From CAZEPJ01 sp964514105 (GTDB taxonomy: Bacteria; Desulfobacterota; Desulfocorpusculales; Desulfocorpusculum), in contig CAZEPJ010000011.1 of assembly GCA_964514105.1 (NCBI GenBank), forward strand, positions 1 to 64,000: a stretch of DNA of 64,000 nucleotides, given 5' to 3'. The position numbers and the translations under genes are program-made. The notes under the pieces are model-generated. The model did not search any database, was not told the DNA's origin, and saw only the letters and a list, made by a program, of their open reading frames with translations. This document shows positions 25,936-35,556 of the stretch, piece after piece. Every line of letters starts with the position of its first letter. Position 1 is the first letter of the stretch.

Positions 25936-26856
25936 ATGCTACAGTACACCCTGCGGAGACTGCTCTCCACCATTCCGGTGCTCATCGGGATCTCGCTCCT
26001 GCTTTTCGTCATGCTGCGGGCCCTGCCCGGGGACCCGGCCCAGGTCTTGGCCGGGCAGATGGCCAGCCCCGAGGACATCGAGCTCATCCGCGTGCAGCTC
26101 GGGCTGGACAAGCCCATCCACGTTCAGTACGGCGTATTCATGAGCCGGCTGGTGGTGCTGGACCTGGGGCGGTCGGCCAGGACGCAAAACCCGGTCCTGG
26201 AGGAGATCTGGGCCCGGTTGCCCAACACCTTTCTCCTGGCCACGCTGGCCATCCTCCTGGCGTGTCTGCTGGGCATCCCTGCGGGGATCCTGGCCGCTGT
26301 GCGGCCGTACACCAAGGTCGATTACCTCGTCACATCCTTCTCCCTGTTCGGCATCTCCATGCCCGTGTTCTGGCTCGGACTCATGCTGGTGGTGGTCTTC
26401 GCCGTGATGCTTCGCGTGCTCCCGGCCGGCGGCATCGGGACCTGGAAGCATGTCATCTTGCCCACGGTCACCCTGGCCTCCTTCGTGGTGGCCTTCATCG
26501 CCCGTATGACCCGATCGAGCATGATGGAGGTGCTCTCCCAGGACTACATCACCACGGGCCGCTCCAAGGGATTGAAGGAGGAGGTGGTCATCGTCAAACA
26601 CGCCCTGCGCAACGCCCTCATCCCCATCATCACCGTGGTGGGGCTCCAGTTCGGATCCCTCCTGAGCGGGGCCGTGCTGACCGAGACCGTGTTCGCCTGG
26701 CCGGGCATCGGGCGCCTCATCGTGGACTCCATCCTGGCCCGGGACTATCCCATGATCCAGGGGACCATCCTGATCTGCGGGCTGCTGTATATCCTGGTCA
26801 ACCTGATCGTGGACCTGATCTACGCGTACGTGGACCCGAGGATTCACTATGACTGA
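25936..26856 (+). CDS. dppB: Peptide ABC transporter permease, DppB type
   Basis: 306 residues and six helices. It starts MLQYTLRRLLSTIPVLIGIS, typical of DppB/OppB. The EAA loop RSKGLKEEVVIVKHALRNALIPI docks the ATPase. PGDPAQVLAGQMASPEDIELIR lies in the first periplasmic loop. The 3' end overlaps dppC by 8 bp (ATGACTGA). Confidence 0.95.
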   Translation: MLQYTLRRLLSTIPVLIGISLLLFVMLRALPGDPAQVLAGQMASPEDIELIRVQLGLDKPIHVQYGVFMSRLVVLDLGRSARTQNPVLEEIWARLPNTFLLATLAILLACLLGIPAGILAAVRPYTKVDYLVTSFSLFGISMPVFWLGLMLVVVFAVMLRVLPAGGIGTWKHVILPTVTLASFVVAFIARMTRSSMMEVLSQDYITTGRSKGLKEEVVIVKHALRNALIPIITVVGLQFGSLLSGAVLTETVFAWPGIGRLIVDSILARDYPMIQGTILICGLLYILVNLIVDLIYAYVDPRIHYD

Positions 26857-27736
26857 TGGAAACGGCTTGGCGGGGACCGCCACGGACAGGACGTCGGACA
26901 GCCAGTTCCGCCGGGGGTTGGCCAAGCTCCTCCGCAACCGGATGGCCGTGTTCGGGGGCATCCTGATCCTCGGCTACTTCATCACCGCCGTCATGGCGCC
27001 CGTTTTTTTCCCGGGGAATCCGTCCGCCCCCAACCTGATCAAGTCCCTGGAGCGTCCCTCCGTGGAGCACCCGCTGGGGACCGACGAGCTGGGGCGGTCC
27101 ATCCTGGGGCGGGTCATCTACGGATCCCGCGTCTCTTTGACCATCTCCATCGGCGTGGTCTGCTTCGGCCTCTTCCTCGGCGTGCCGCTGGGGCTCATAT
27201 CCGGCTACTACGGGGGAAAGGTGGACTTCGTCCTCCAGCGGATCACGGACATGCTGTTGGCCTTTCCCGGCTTCCTCCTGGCCCTCTCCCTGGTGGCCAT
27301 CCTCGGGGTGGGGATCAACAACACGGTCATCTCCATCGGCATCGCCATGGTGCCCATCTATGTCCGCCTCGTGCGGGGATGCGTCCTGTCGGTGAGGGAG
27401 CAGGTCTACGTGGAGGCGGCCCGGGCCGTGGGGACGCGGGATCTCAAGATCCTCAAACGGCACATCCTTCCCAATGTCATGGTCCCCATCATCGTGCAGA
27501 CCAGCCTGGGCATGGGGACGGCCATCCTTTTCGCCGCCGGCCTCGGGTTCCTGGGCATCGGCGTCCAGCCGCCCACCCCCGAGTGGGGTGCCATGCTGGG
27601 CTCGGGCCGGGGGTACCTGTTCAACTCGCCCCATGTGGCGACCTTTCCGGGCATCGCCATCTTCCTGGCCGTCCTGGGGTTCAACCTCCTGGGCGACGGG
27701 CTCAGAGACGCCCTGGATCCGAGGTCCAAGATATGA
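26849..27736 (+). CDS. dppC: Peptide ABC transporter permease, DppC type
   Basis: 295 residues. HPLGTDELGRSILGRVIYGSRVSL is the DppC/OppC hallmark, and ARAVGTRDLKILKRHILPN is the EAA motif. It forms the membrane channel with DppB. Overlaps on both sides (dppB 8 bp, dppD ATGA) mark tight operon coupling. Confidence 0.95.
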   Translation: MTDGNGLAGTATDRTSDSQFRRGLAKLLRNRMAVFGGILILGYFITAVMAPVFFPGNPSAPNLIKSLERPSVEHPLGTDELGRSILGRVIYGSRVSLTISIGVVCFGLFLGVPLGLISGYYGGKVDFVLQRITDMLLAFPGFLLALSLVAILGVGINNTVISIGIAMVPIYVRLVRGCVLSVREQVYVEAARAVGTRDLKILKRHILPNVMVPIIVQTSLGMGTAILFAAGLGFLGIGVQPPTPEWGAMLGSGRGYLFNSPHVATFPGIAIFLAVLGFNLLGDGLRDALDPRSKI

Positions 27737-28697
27737 CCCAGGGGAGCCTGCTGAGCATCCGGAACCTGCGAACGCGCTTTCATACGTACGACGGGGTGGC
27801 CGTGGCCGTCGACGGCGTGGATCTGGACGTGGACCGGGGGGAGACCGTGGGCCTGGTGGGGGAGTCGGGGTGCGGCAAGAGCGTCACGGCCCTGTCCGTC
27901 CTGCGGCTGCTGCCCAGCCCCCCTGCCCAGACCGACGGGACGGTCCTGTTTCAGGGGACCAACCTGCTGAGCCTCAACCCCGAGGAGATCCGCAAGATCC
28001 GGGGCGGCGCCATTTCCATGATCTTCCAGGAACCCATGACCTCCCTGAACCCGCTGCTCACCATCGGCGAGCAGATCACCGAGGCCGTGGTGCTCCATCA
28101 GCGGGTGGACCATGACCGGGCCTGGGAGCGGGCCGTGGAGATGCTCCGCATGGTCCAGATCCCCTCGCCGGAGGCCAGGGCCCGGGACTACCCGCACAAG
28201 CTGAGCGGGGGCATGCGGCAGCGCGCCATGATCGCCATGGCCCTGTCCTGCCATCCCCAGCTCCTCCTGGCCGACGAGCCCACCACGGCCCTGGACGTGA
28301 CCATCCAGGCCCAGATCATGGACCTGATGCTGCGGCTTCGCGAGGAGACCCACACCTCCATCGTGCTGATCACGCACAACCTGGGACTCATCGCCGAGAT
28401 GGCCAGGCGCGTCGTCGTCATGTACGCGGGAAAGGTGACGGAGGAGGCGCTGGTGCGGGACCTGTTTCGGGAGCCCCTTCACCCGTACACCCAGGGCCTT
28501 CTGGGCTCCATCCCGGTGGTGGGCCGCAAGTTCCAGACGGGGCGCCGGCAGCTTCAGGAGATCACAGGCATCGTCCCCAGCCTCTTCGAGCTTCCCCGAG
28601 GCTGCCGATTCCATCCCCGCTGCGCCAGGGCCATGGACGTCTGCAGCAAGGAGGAGCCGCCCATGGTGCGCATCGGGGACAACAGGAGGGTGCTCTG

Positions 28698-28713
<16 letters not shown>
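27733..28713 (+). CDS. dppD: Peptide ABC transporter ATPase, DppD type
   Basis: 326 residues. Walker A GESGCGKS, Q-loop FQEPMTSLNP, signature LSGGMRQR, Walker B LLLADEPTTALD and the switch His in LITHNLG are all present. The C-terminal oligopeptide domain carries cysteines (GCRFHPRCARAMDVC, then C) that in relatives bind a 4Fe-4S cluster. ATG 27733 overlaps the dppC stop. It energises import with DppF. Confidence 0.95.
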
Positions 28714-29678
<965 letters not shown>

Positions 29679-29695
29679 CAGGGCAGCAGGCAGAA

Positions 29696-29734
29696 TTGAC
29701 AGCGGGATTGGCGCCGGCACTCAACCGGCACTCA
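29696..29734 (+). promoter_or_regulatory. TTGACA box and 11-bp tandem repeat before M20 gene
   Basis: TTGACA at 29696-29701 is followed by two copies of CCGGCACTCA (29714-29723 and 29725-29734) exactly 11 bp apart, one helical turn. No good -10 box is seen at the right distance. It may be a protein-binding site that gives the hydrolase gene its own control. Confidence 0.3.
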
Positions 29735-29788
29735 CACGAGTCAAGGGCCTGCGGCCCGTCGCCCCGCAGGTTGAGGAGGGAGTCCGTC

Positions 29789-30958
29789 ATGCCCATGGAT
29801 GAACGGCAACTGGAGCAGTGGCTCGCGGAGACGCGCCGCGACCTTCACATGCACCCGGAACTCGCCTGGGAGGAGCATCGCACCACCAGCCGAATCATGG
29901 AGATCCTGACGGGGCTGGGCGTGGAGGTGCGCGCCCTGGACGGGACCACGGGGGCCGTGGGCGTTCTTCGAGGCGGGAGCGCCGGGCCCACCCTGGGGCT
30001 GCGGGCCGACATCGACGCATTGCCCCTTCAGGAGCTCAACGACGTGCCGTACCGGTCGCGGGAAGACGGCAAGATGCATGCCTGCGGCCACGACGCCCAC
30101 ACGGCCATCATGTTGGGCGTTGCCCGGCTGCTGGTGGAATCGGGTGCGGCCCGAGGCCTGCGGGGCAACGTCAAGTTCCTGTTCCAACCCGCCGAGGAGC
30201 GGGTCAACGGGGCGCGGGAGATGATTGCCAAGGGTGTGCTGGAAGACCCCCACGTGGACCGGGTCATGGCCGGCCATATGGTCCCCGACATGGCCGTGGG
30301 CACGGTGGGGGTGTTCCGGGCCCAGAGCCACGCCTCGGCCGACCGGTTCACCCTGAGGATCGTGGGCAAGGGGAGCCACGGGGGCCGGCCCCACGAGGGG
30401 GTGGATCCCATCGTCGCCGGGGCGCATTTCGTCACGGCCGTCCAGTCGGTGGTGGGCCGCAACGTCAACCCCACGGCCCCGGCCGTCGTCACGGTGGGCA
30501 AGTTCGTCGCGGGCACGGTGGGCAACGTCATCCCGGAGGCGGCCGATCTGGAGGGGACCATCCGGGCCCTGACCCCCGAGGTGCGCGGGCAGCTCATGGG
30601 TCGCCTCCGGGAGCTGGTGGCGGGGATGGAGCGGAGCTTTCTGGTGCGGGGCCACCTGGCCTTTCACGAGGGCGTCCCCGCCTGCTTCAACGACGAGTCC
30701 GTGTCTTTGTTTCTGGGGGAGGTCGCCGCCGAGCTGCTCGGTCCGGACAGCGTCCACCATCTGGCGCCCAGCATGGGAGCCGAGGACTTCGCCCTGTTCA
30801 CCGAGGCCCGCCCCGGGGCCATCGTACGGCTCGGATGCGCCCCCCCCGACGGGGTCCCCAGCGCCCCCCTCCATTCCCCGCATTTCGACATCGACGAGGG
30901 GGTCCTCATGGTGGGGGTCCGTCTGTTCAGCGAGGCGGCCAGGAGATACCTGGCCTAG
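29789..30958 (+). CDS. M20 family amidohydrolase/aminoacylase (hippurate hydrolase-like)
   Basis: 389 residues. DLHMHPELAWEEHRT, the dinuclear metal site HACGHDAHTAIMLG and QPAEERVNGAREMI, and GSHGGRPHEGVDP in the dimerisation domain identify the AbgB/IAA-amino-acid hydrolase/carboxypeptidase Ss1 branch. It hydrolyses N-acyl or peptide amide bonds. GAGGAGGG precedes ATG 29789. It follows the dipeptide importer and may process the imported substrate. Confidence 0.93.
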   Translation: MPMDERQLEQWLAETRRDLHMHPELAWEEHRTTSRIMEILTGLGVEVRALDGTTGAVGVLRGGSAGPTLGLRADIDALPLQELNDVPYRSREDGKMHACGHDAHTAIMLGVARLLVESGAARGLRGNVKFLFQPAEERVNGAREMIAKGVLEDPHVDRVMAGHMVPDMAVGTVGVFRAQSHASADRFTLRIVGKGSHGGRPHEGVDPIVAGAHFVTAVQSVVGRNVNPTAPAVVTVGKFVAGTVGNVIPEAADLEGTIRALTPEVRGQLMGRLRELVAGMERSFLVRGHLAFHEGVPACFNDESVSLFLGEVAAELLGPDSVHHLAPSMGAEDFALFTEARPGAIVRLGCAPPDGVPSAPLHSPHFDIDEGVLMVGVRLFSEAARRYLA

Positions 30959-30973
30959 TCATCGCCGGGAAGC

Positions 30974-30997
30974 GCCCCCGGCATCCCATCCGGGGGC
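30974..30997. terminator. Hairpin between convergent genes
   Basis: A perfect 8-bp stem GCCCCCGG (30974-30981) and CCGGGGGC (30990-30997) with an 8-bp loop, between the M20 gene stop and the thioesterase gene stop. No U-tract. Confidence 0.45.
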
Positions 30998-31004
30998 CTG
31001 GCAG

Positions 31005-31424
31005 CTACAGGAACGGCAAAGGATCGCCTTTGCGGTACGCCAGGGCCTGGCAGGCGGCGATGGCCTTTCCCCGGTGGTCGGATACCCGGATGTCGTACAG
31101 GGCCGTCTTGCGGGTGCGATGGATTTCCCGGGCCTCGGCCGTGATGCGGCTGTCCATCTGGGCAGGCGCCAGATACGAGATGTCGACGTTGAGGGCCACG
31201 GCCACGGTCCCGTGGGAGTTGCAGGCCAGCTGAAAGGCCTCGTCCATCAAGGAGAAGATGGCCCCTCCATGGCAGGTCTCGAACACGTTGGCCATCTCCG
31301 CGGTGACGTCCATCTCCACCCTGGCGTACCCGGCGTCGAGATCCACGACCCGCAGCCCCAGCCTGCGGGCGTAAGGCTCCCTGCCCGCCCGCGCCATGAG
31401 GGCCGCCTTGACCGCCGGATCCAT
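31005..31424 (-). CDS. PaaI-type hotdog thioesterase
   Basis: 139 residues. CHGGAIFSLMDEAFQLACNS is the PaaI active-site helix with the catalytic Asp/Glu position. It would hydrolyse aryl- or acyl-CoA thioesters. ATG 31424 is favoured: its GGGAGG lies in the last codons of the GGDEF gene. A TTG at 31433 is too near that site. It is co-transcribed with the diguanylate cyclase gene. Confidence 0.87.
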   Translation of the reverse strand: MDPAVKAALMARAGREPYARRLGLRVVDLDAGYARVEMDVTAEMANVFETCHGGAIFSLMDEAFQLACNSHGTVAVALNVDISYLAPAQMDSRITAEAREIHRTRKTALYDIRVSDHRGKAIAACQALAYRKGDPLPFL

Positions 31425-31429
31425 CCCCG

Positions 31430-33163
31430 TCAACCCTCCCCGGCCGAGGCCTCAACCGGCCCTTGCCGAAAGCGCTGGTACTGGTTGCGCCCGGCGTCCT
31501 TGGATCGATACATGGCGATGTCGGCGTGTTTGACCAGCGTGTCCGCGTCGGTCCCGTCGTCCGGGTACACGGCGATTCCGATGCTCACGGTGATGGAAAG
31601 GGGGCTCTGCCCCGGGTGAAACGGCATGGCGAAGGCATCCAGGATCTTGCGGGATATGACCGTGGCATCCTCCTCGCCGCCCATCTGGGGCAGCAGGAGC
31701 AGGAACTCGTCTCCGCCCATGCGCGCCACCGTATCGCCCTTGCGCAACAAGCCCTTGAGCCGATCGGCCACCTGCTGGAGGAGCAGATCCCCCACGCCGT
31801 GGCCCAGGGAGTCATTGATCTCCTTGAAGTAGTCCAGGTCCAGGAACATGACGGCGAGCCGGCTCCGACTCCGTTGTGCCTGGGCGATGGCCAGCTGCAG
31901 GCGGTCGTTGAACAGGATCCGGTTGGGCAGGCCCGTCAGGGCGTCATGATAGGCCAGCTGCCAGATCCGCTCCTCGGCGGCCTTGCGGTCGGTAACGTCT
32001 CTGGCGATGCCCTGAACCCCCACGACCTCGCCCTGGTCGTTGCGCTGCGGAGAGACGCTCAGCTCCAAGAACGCCCGCCCGCCGTCGGGGCGGAGGATGC
32101 TGACGTTGAGGAACTCGACGGTCTCCCCGCCCCGAATCCTGGACCTCGCAAGCTCCAAGGCCGGGATCTCCTCCGGCGCCACCAGGTCTTCGAACCGCAT
32201 GCCCACCAGGCGGTTCAGTTCGTACCCGGTCATGGCCTTGGCCTGGGGGCTCGCGAAGGTCAGGCGCCCCTCCAGGTTCGTTGTGAAGACCGCGTCGGTG
32301 ATGTTCTCCACGAGCGCGCGATATCGCTTCTCGGCCTCCCGCCGGGACTTCTGGGCCAGCCGGCGAATGGTCACGTCTTCCCACGTGAGCAGGGCCAGGG
32401 GTTCCCCGATGAGGCTGTAGGGAAGCGGCATGGCGGAGAAGCGCACATACGGCGCTGCTTCTTGCCCCCGGCCGGTCCACGGGATTTCCCGATTCATGGT
32501 GGCCACCCGCTTCTGAAAGCCCTTTTGCACGGCCTCCCGGAGGACGCACTGCCCGCATGCCGATGAGCGCTCGCACAATCGGGCCGGCTCCTCCACGTGG
32601 CGGCATCCCAGAAGGCCCCCCAGCGACGTGCCCCTCGGCCGTCCCTCCTCGCCGATCCAGAAGGCACTGAACGCCCGGTTCCAGAAGTGAACCTCCATCC
32701 GCTCGTCCACCACGGCCACGCCCAGGGGGAGCGCTTCGAGAAAGGTGCTGACCAGGCCGAGCTGATCCTGGATCTCCTCGTGTGCCTCGATGACCGCCGA
32801 ATCCTGGGCCGACGCGGGCACGGCCGCCGTGAAGTCCGCAGTCTCGGCGACGGAGCCGCGCTCCTCCCGGGCATCGCCCTCCACGAACCGCAGGAGCACC
32901 GAGCCGATGCGGATCTGATCGCCGTGCTTCAGGGCTCGGCTCTCCACCCGCTCGTCGTTGACGAAGAGCCCGTTGCGGCTTCGAAGGTCCGCGATGACCC
33001 AGTGGTCCCCCTGTCGCATCAGCCTGGCGTGCACCCGCGAGACGCCGGGATCGACCAGAGAGATGGTGTTGGATCGGTTTCTCCCGATGGTGGTGTCCCC
33101 TTCCAGCATGAAGATCGTCTTCTGGAGGAGGCCCCGGGGGTATTCCAATGAGCACTGTCTCAT
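31430..33163 (-). CDS. FHA-PAS-PAS diguanylate cyclase (GGDEF)
   Basis: 577 residues. The N-terminal FHA domain (about 10-95; TTIGRNRSNTISL, VSRVHARL, LRSRNGLFVN) reads phosphothreonine. A first PAS (about 130-250) carries an unusual Cys set (LLGCRHVEEPARLC, SSACGQCVLREAV) that may bind metal or sense redox. A second PAS follows (about 275-395), then GGDEF with intact RMGGDEFLLLLP and an RKGD inhibitory site five residues before it. It should make cyclic-di-GMP in response to phosphorylation and redox or ligand input. There is no transmembrane helix, so it is cytoplasmic. Confidence 0.93.
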   Translation of the reverse strand: MRQCSLEYPRGLLQKTIFMLEGDTTIGRNRSNTISLVDPGVSRVHARLMRQGDHWVIADLRSRNGLFVNDERVESRALKHGDQIRIGSVLLRFVEGDAREERGSVAETADFTAAVPASAQDSAVIEAHEEIQDQLGLVSTFLEALPLGVAVVDERMEVHFWNRAFSAFWIGEEGRPRGTSLGGLLGCRHVEEPARLCERSSACGQCVLREAVQKGFQKRVATMNREIPWTGRGQEAAPYVRFSAMPLPYSLIGEPLALLTWEDVTIRRLAQKSRREAEKRYRALVENITDAVFTTNLEGRLTFASPQAKAMTGYELNRLVGMRFEDLVAPEEIPALELARSRIRGGETVEFLNVSILRPDGGRAFLELSVSPQRNDQGEVVGVQGIARDVTDRKAAEERIWQLAYHDALTGLPNRILFNDRLQLAIAQAQRSRSRLAVMFLDLDYFKEINDSLGHGVGDLLLQQVADRLKGLLRKGDTVARMGGDEFLLLLPQMGGEEDATVISRKILDAFAMPFHPGQSPLSITVSIGIAVYPDDGTDADTLVKHADIAMYRSKDAGRNQYQRFRQGPVEASAGEG

Positions 33164-33270
33164 GGATGGTACACCCCTCTTGCAGAGCTGACGCGCCCCG
33201 GGCATGGGAGGCCGTCCGGCCCGCCCCGGGGATTGCTCGGGGGCATTTTTGGGCCCCCGGCCAAACCGCT

Positions 33271-34170
33271 TCACCTCAGTAAATCCAAGAGGGCCTCCTG
33301 GGCCCTGGGAAAACGGAAGACGAAGCCGCTGTCCAGGAGCCGTTTGGGCAACACGCGCTGGCCCTGGAGGATGACCGATCCGAATTCCCCCAGGACGAGG
33401 CGCATCATGAACGCCGGGGCCGGCAGCCAGGACGGGCGTCCCAGGGCCTTGCCCACGGCACGGGAGAAGTCCCGGTTTTGCTCCGGATGCGGGGCCGAGA
33501 GATTGAACGGGCCCGACAGCTCGGGACGGTCCAAGAGGTGAAGGAACGCCTCGACCAGATCGGTCATGTGGATCCACGAGAACCACTGCGACCCGCTCCC
33601 GATGGGGCCCCCCGCGAACCAGCGAAAGGGGGTCACCATCTGCTGCAAGGCGCCCCCGCCGCGCCCCAAGACGATGCCGAAGCGCATGATCACGACCCGA
33701 GTCCCCTTGGTGCGCGCGGCCAGGGCCTCGGCTTCCCAGTCCGCGGACAGGCGCGCCAGGAAATCGTCCCCCGGGGGAGAGGACTCGTCCAGCGGCTCAT
33801 CTCCCCGCAAGCCATAGTACCCAACACCCGATGTGCTGAACAGGACTTGCCGGGAGGCCGGGGCAATGGCCTCCACCAGATGGCGGGTGGTGAGGATGCG
33901 GCTTTCCCGCAGCTGGCGTTTGTACTCGGGGGTCCATCGACCGAAGATGGACAGCCCGGCCAGGTTGACGAGCACGTCGTGGGTCGGGACGGCCTCCTGC
34001 CAGGGTCCCTCTCGGGTGGGGTCTCCCTGGAGGAGGCGGGGCCCGCCGGCCGCCGCCCTTTTCCCCCCCGCGCCACGGGTCAGGACGGTGACGTCATGGC
34101 CCGCCGCCATGAAACGGCGGGCCAGGTCGCGGCCCACGAACCCCGTTCCCCCCGTCATGAGGATCTTCAT
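33271..34170 (-). CDS. SDR-family sugar epimerase-like protein (YfcH/SDR39U1)
   Basis: 299 residues. MKILMTGGTGFVGRDLARRF is the NAD(P)-binding start. LVNLAGLSIFGRWT and STSGVGYYGLRGDEPLDE are typical of the TIGR01777 family. The C-terminal DUF1731 part (PSWLPAPAFMMRLVLGE, LLDSGFVFRFPRAQEALLDLL) is complete. The substrate is unknown. A 12-bp hairpin lies 17 bp before its ATG. Confidence 0.92.
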   Translation of the reverse strand: MKILMTGGTGFVGRDLARRFMAAGHDVTVLTRGAGGKRAAAGGPRLLQGDPTREGPWQEAVPTHDVLVNLAGLSIFGRWTPEYKRQLRESRILTTRHLVEAIAPASRQVLFSTSGVGYYGLRGDEPLDESSPPGDDFLARLSADWEAEALAARTKGTRVVIMRFGIVLGRGGGALQQMVTPFRWFAGGPIGSGSQWFSWIHMTDLVEAFLHLLDRPELSGPFNLSAPHPEQNRDFSRAVGKALGRPSWLPAPAFMMRLVLGEFGSVILQGQRVLPKRLLDSGFVFRFPRAQEALLDLLR

Positions 34171-34187
34171 GGCCCCGCAACTCCGGT

Positions 34188-34220
34188 CACCCGGGGTGGG
34201 GTCGGCCGCCACCCCGGGTG
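34188..34220 (-). repeat. 12-bp perfect hairpin before SDR gene
   Basis: CACCCGGGGTGG (34188-34199) pairs perfectly with CCACCCCGGGTG (34209-34220), loop 9 bp. It lies between the zinc-ribbon gene and the SDR start codon at 34170. It could end the upstream transcript or sit in the SDR leader, just above the ribosome binding site. Confidence 0.5.
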
Positions 34221-34351
34221 TAGCAATGCCGTGCCAGCGTCAGCCGGCCCGCGCAAGAGTCCCATCCGCCCCCTTCACGGCGGCAACGCCCCGCTGCGCC
34301 CCCACTGTCCCCGCCCCGCCCCGCCGCCCGCCCGTCCCGACCGAGCCGGCG

Positions 34352-34600
34352 TCACCGGGTGTGGCCCGGCAGGGTGATGGTCCCGCAGCTGCCGCTGCCG
34401 CACGAGCGCGTGATCCCCCCGGGCCCCTGGCCCGACGGGGATCCCCCGTCGCCCACGGTGTGGGACACGAGGCTCAGGACCCGCTCCCCGCCCTGGGCGC
34501 CGCAGTGGGTGCACTGGATGGCGGCGTTTGTCCCCCCGGCCATCACGAGAAGCTCGAAGAGATCTCCGCACGCCAGACATCTGAATTCGTAAATCGGCAT
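34352..34600 (-). CDS. FmdB-type zinc ribbon protein
   Basis: 82 residues. MPIYEFRCLACGDLFELL followed by IQCTHCGAQGGERVL gives the paired CxxC zinc ribbon of the FmdB family, first noted as a putative regulator. The C-terminus is Gly/Ser-rich with two further cysteines (RSCGSGSCG). ATG 34600 is chosen because it begins the conserved domain. The role is unknown. Confidence 0.85.
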   Translation of the reverse strand: MPIYEFRCLACGDLFELLVMAGGTNAAIQCTHCGAQGGERVLSLVSHTVGDGGSPSGQGPGGITRSCGSGSCGTITLPGHTR

Positions 34601-34746
34601 CAGGTCATGCTCCCCGTCGCGGTCCAACCACCCCTCAACCCCATCCTGACGTCATTATAGGACAGCGCATCGCCGAGTCAATCGACGCCGCCCGCCTCCC
34701 CGGATCAGACCTCGGCGCCCATGCGGCCCCGGCGCCCCTCCCGGAC

Positions 34747-35538
34747 TCAGCGGTTCTGGAACTGGGGTTTTCGCTTTTCCAGAAAGGCCCGAATGGCCTC
34801 ATGGGTGTCCTCGGACTTGAAGAGCAGTGCCTGGGCCTGGGCCTCGGCTTCCAAAGCGGCGGCCATGTCGCCTTCGGCCAGGGCCCGATGGATCAGGGCC
34901 TTTCCCAAGGCGATGGCCTGGGTGGCCCATCCGGCCATCTTCCGGGCCCGTTCCAAAGACGCGCGGCCCAGCTCCTCGTGGGGGATCACCTCGCTCACCA
35001 TGCCGTACTGCCGGGCCTCCTCTGCCGGGACCAGGCGTCCGCTGTAGATCAGCTCCTTGGCTCGCAGGAGCCCGACCAGCCGGGGCAGGATGAAGGAGGC
35101 GCCCATGTCGGGGCCCAGGTTGTGGCGGGAGAAAACCATGCCCATGCGGGCCCGGTCCGAGGCCAGGATGAGGTCGCCGCACAGGGCCAGGCTGCATCCC
35201 CCGCCCACGGCCACGCCGTTGACCGCCGTGATCATGGGTTTGGGCATGGTGAAGGCCCGCATGACCAACTCTCCCACCCGCTTCATGTGGCGGTAGACCA
35301 CCGTGGGCGAGGCGTCGATCCATTCCCGGAGGATCCCCATGTCTCCCCCGGCGGAGAAGGCCTCGCCGGTGCCTGTGAGCAACACGGCCCGAACGCCGTC
35401 GTCGTGGGCGGCGTCGGTCATGGCGTGCTCCAGGCCCTGGAGCACGCCATGGCTCAGGCTGTTCATCTGGGCCGGCCGGTTCATGACGATGCGGGCCACC
35501 CCCCCCTCTTTGGTGTACAGCACGTCCTGCTCAGCCAT
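34747..35538 (-). CDS. Enoyl-CoA hydratase/isomerase family protein
   Basis: 263 residues, crotonase fold. The oxyanion-hole segments are GEAFSAGGDMGIL and NGVAVGGGCSLALCGDLI. At the catalytic site it has HNLGPDMGASFILPRLVG, with Asp in the place used by PaaG-like isomerases, and lacks the usual hydratase Glu pair. Isomerase or another crotonase reaction is therefore more likely than simple hydration (inference). It lies just downstream of the PatB-like gene. Confidence 0.9.
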   Translation of the reverse strand: MAEQDVLYTKEGGVARIVMNRPAQMNSLSHGVLQGLEHAMTDAAHDDGVRAVLLTGTGEAFSAGGDMGILREWIDASPTVVYRHMKRVGELVMRAFTMPKPMITAVNGVAVGGGCSLALCGDLILASDRARMGMVFSRHNLGPDMGASFILPRLVGLLRAKELIYSGRLVPAEEARQYGMVSEVIPHEELGRASLERARKMAGWATQAIALGKALIHRALAEGDMAAALEAEAQAQALLFKSEDTHEAIRAFLEKRKPQFQNR

Positions 35539-35556
35539 GTGGACTCCTCCCTGTCC

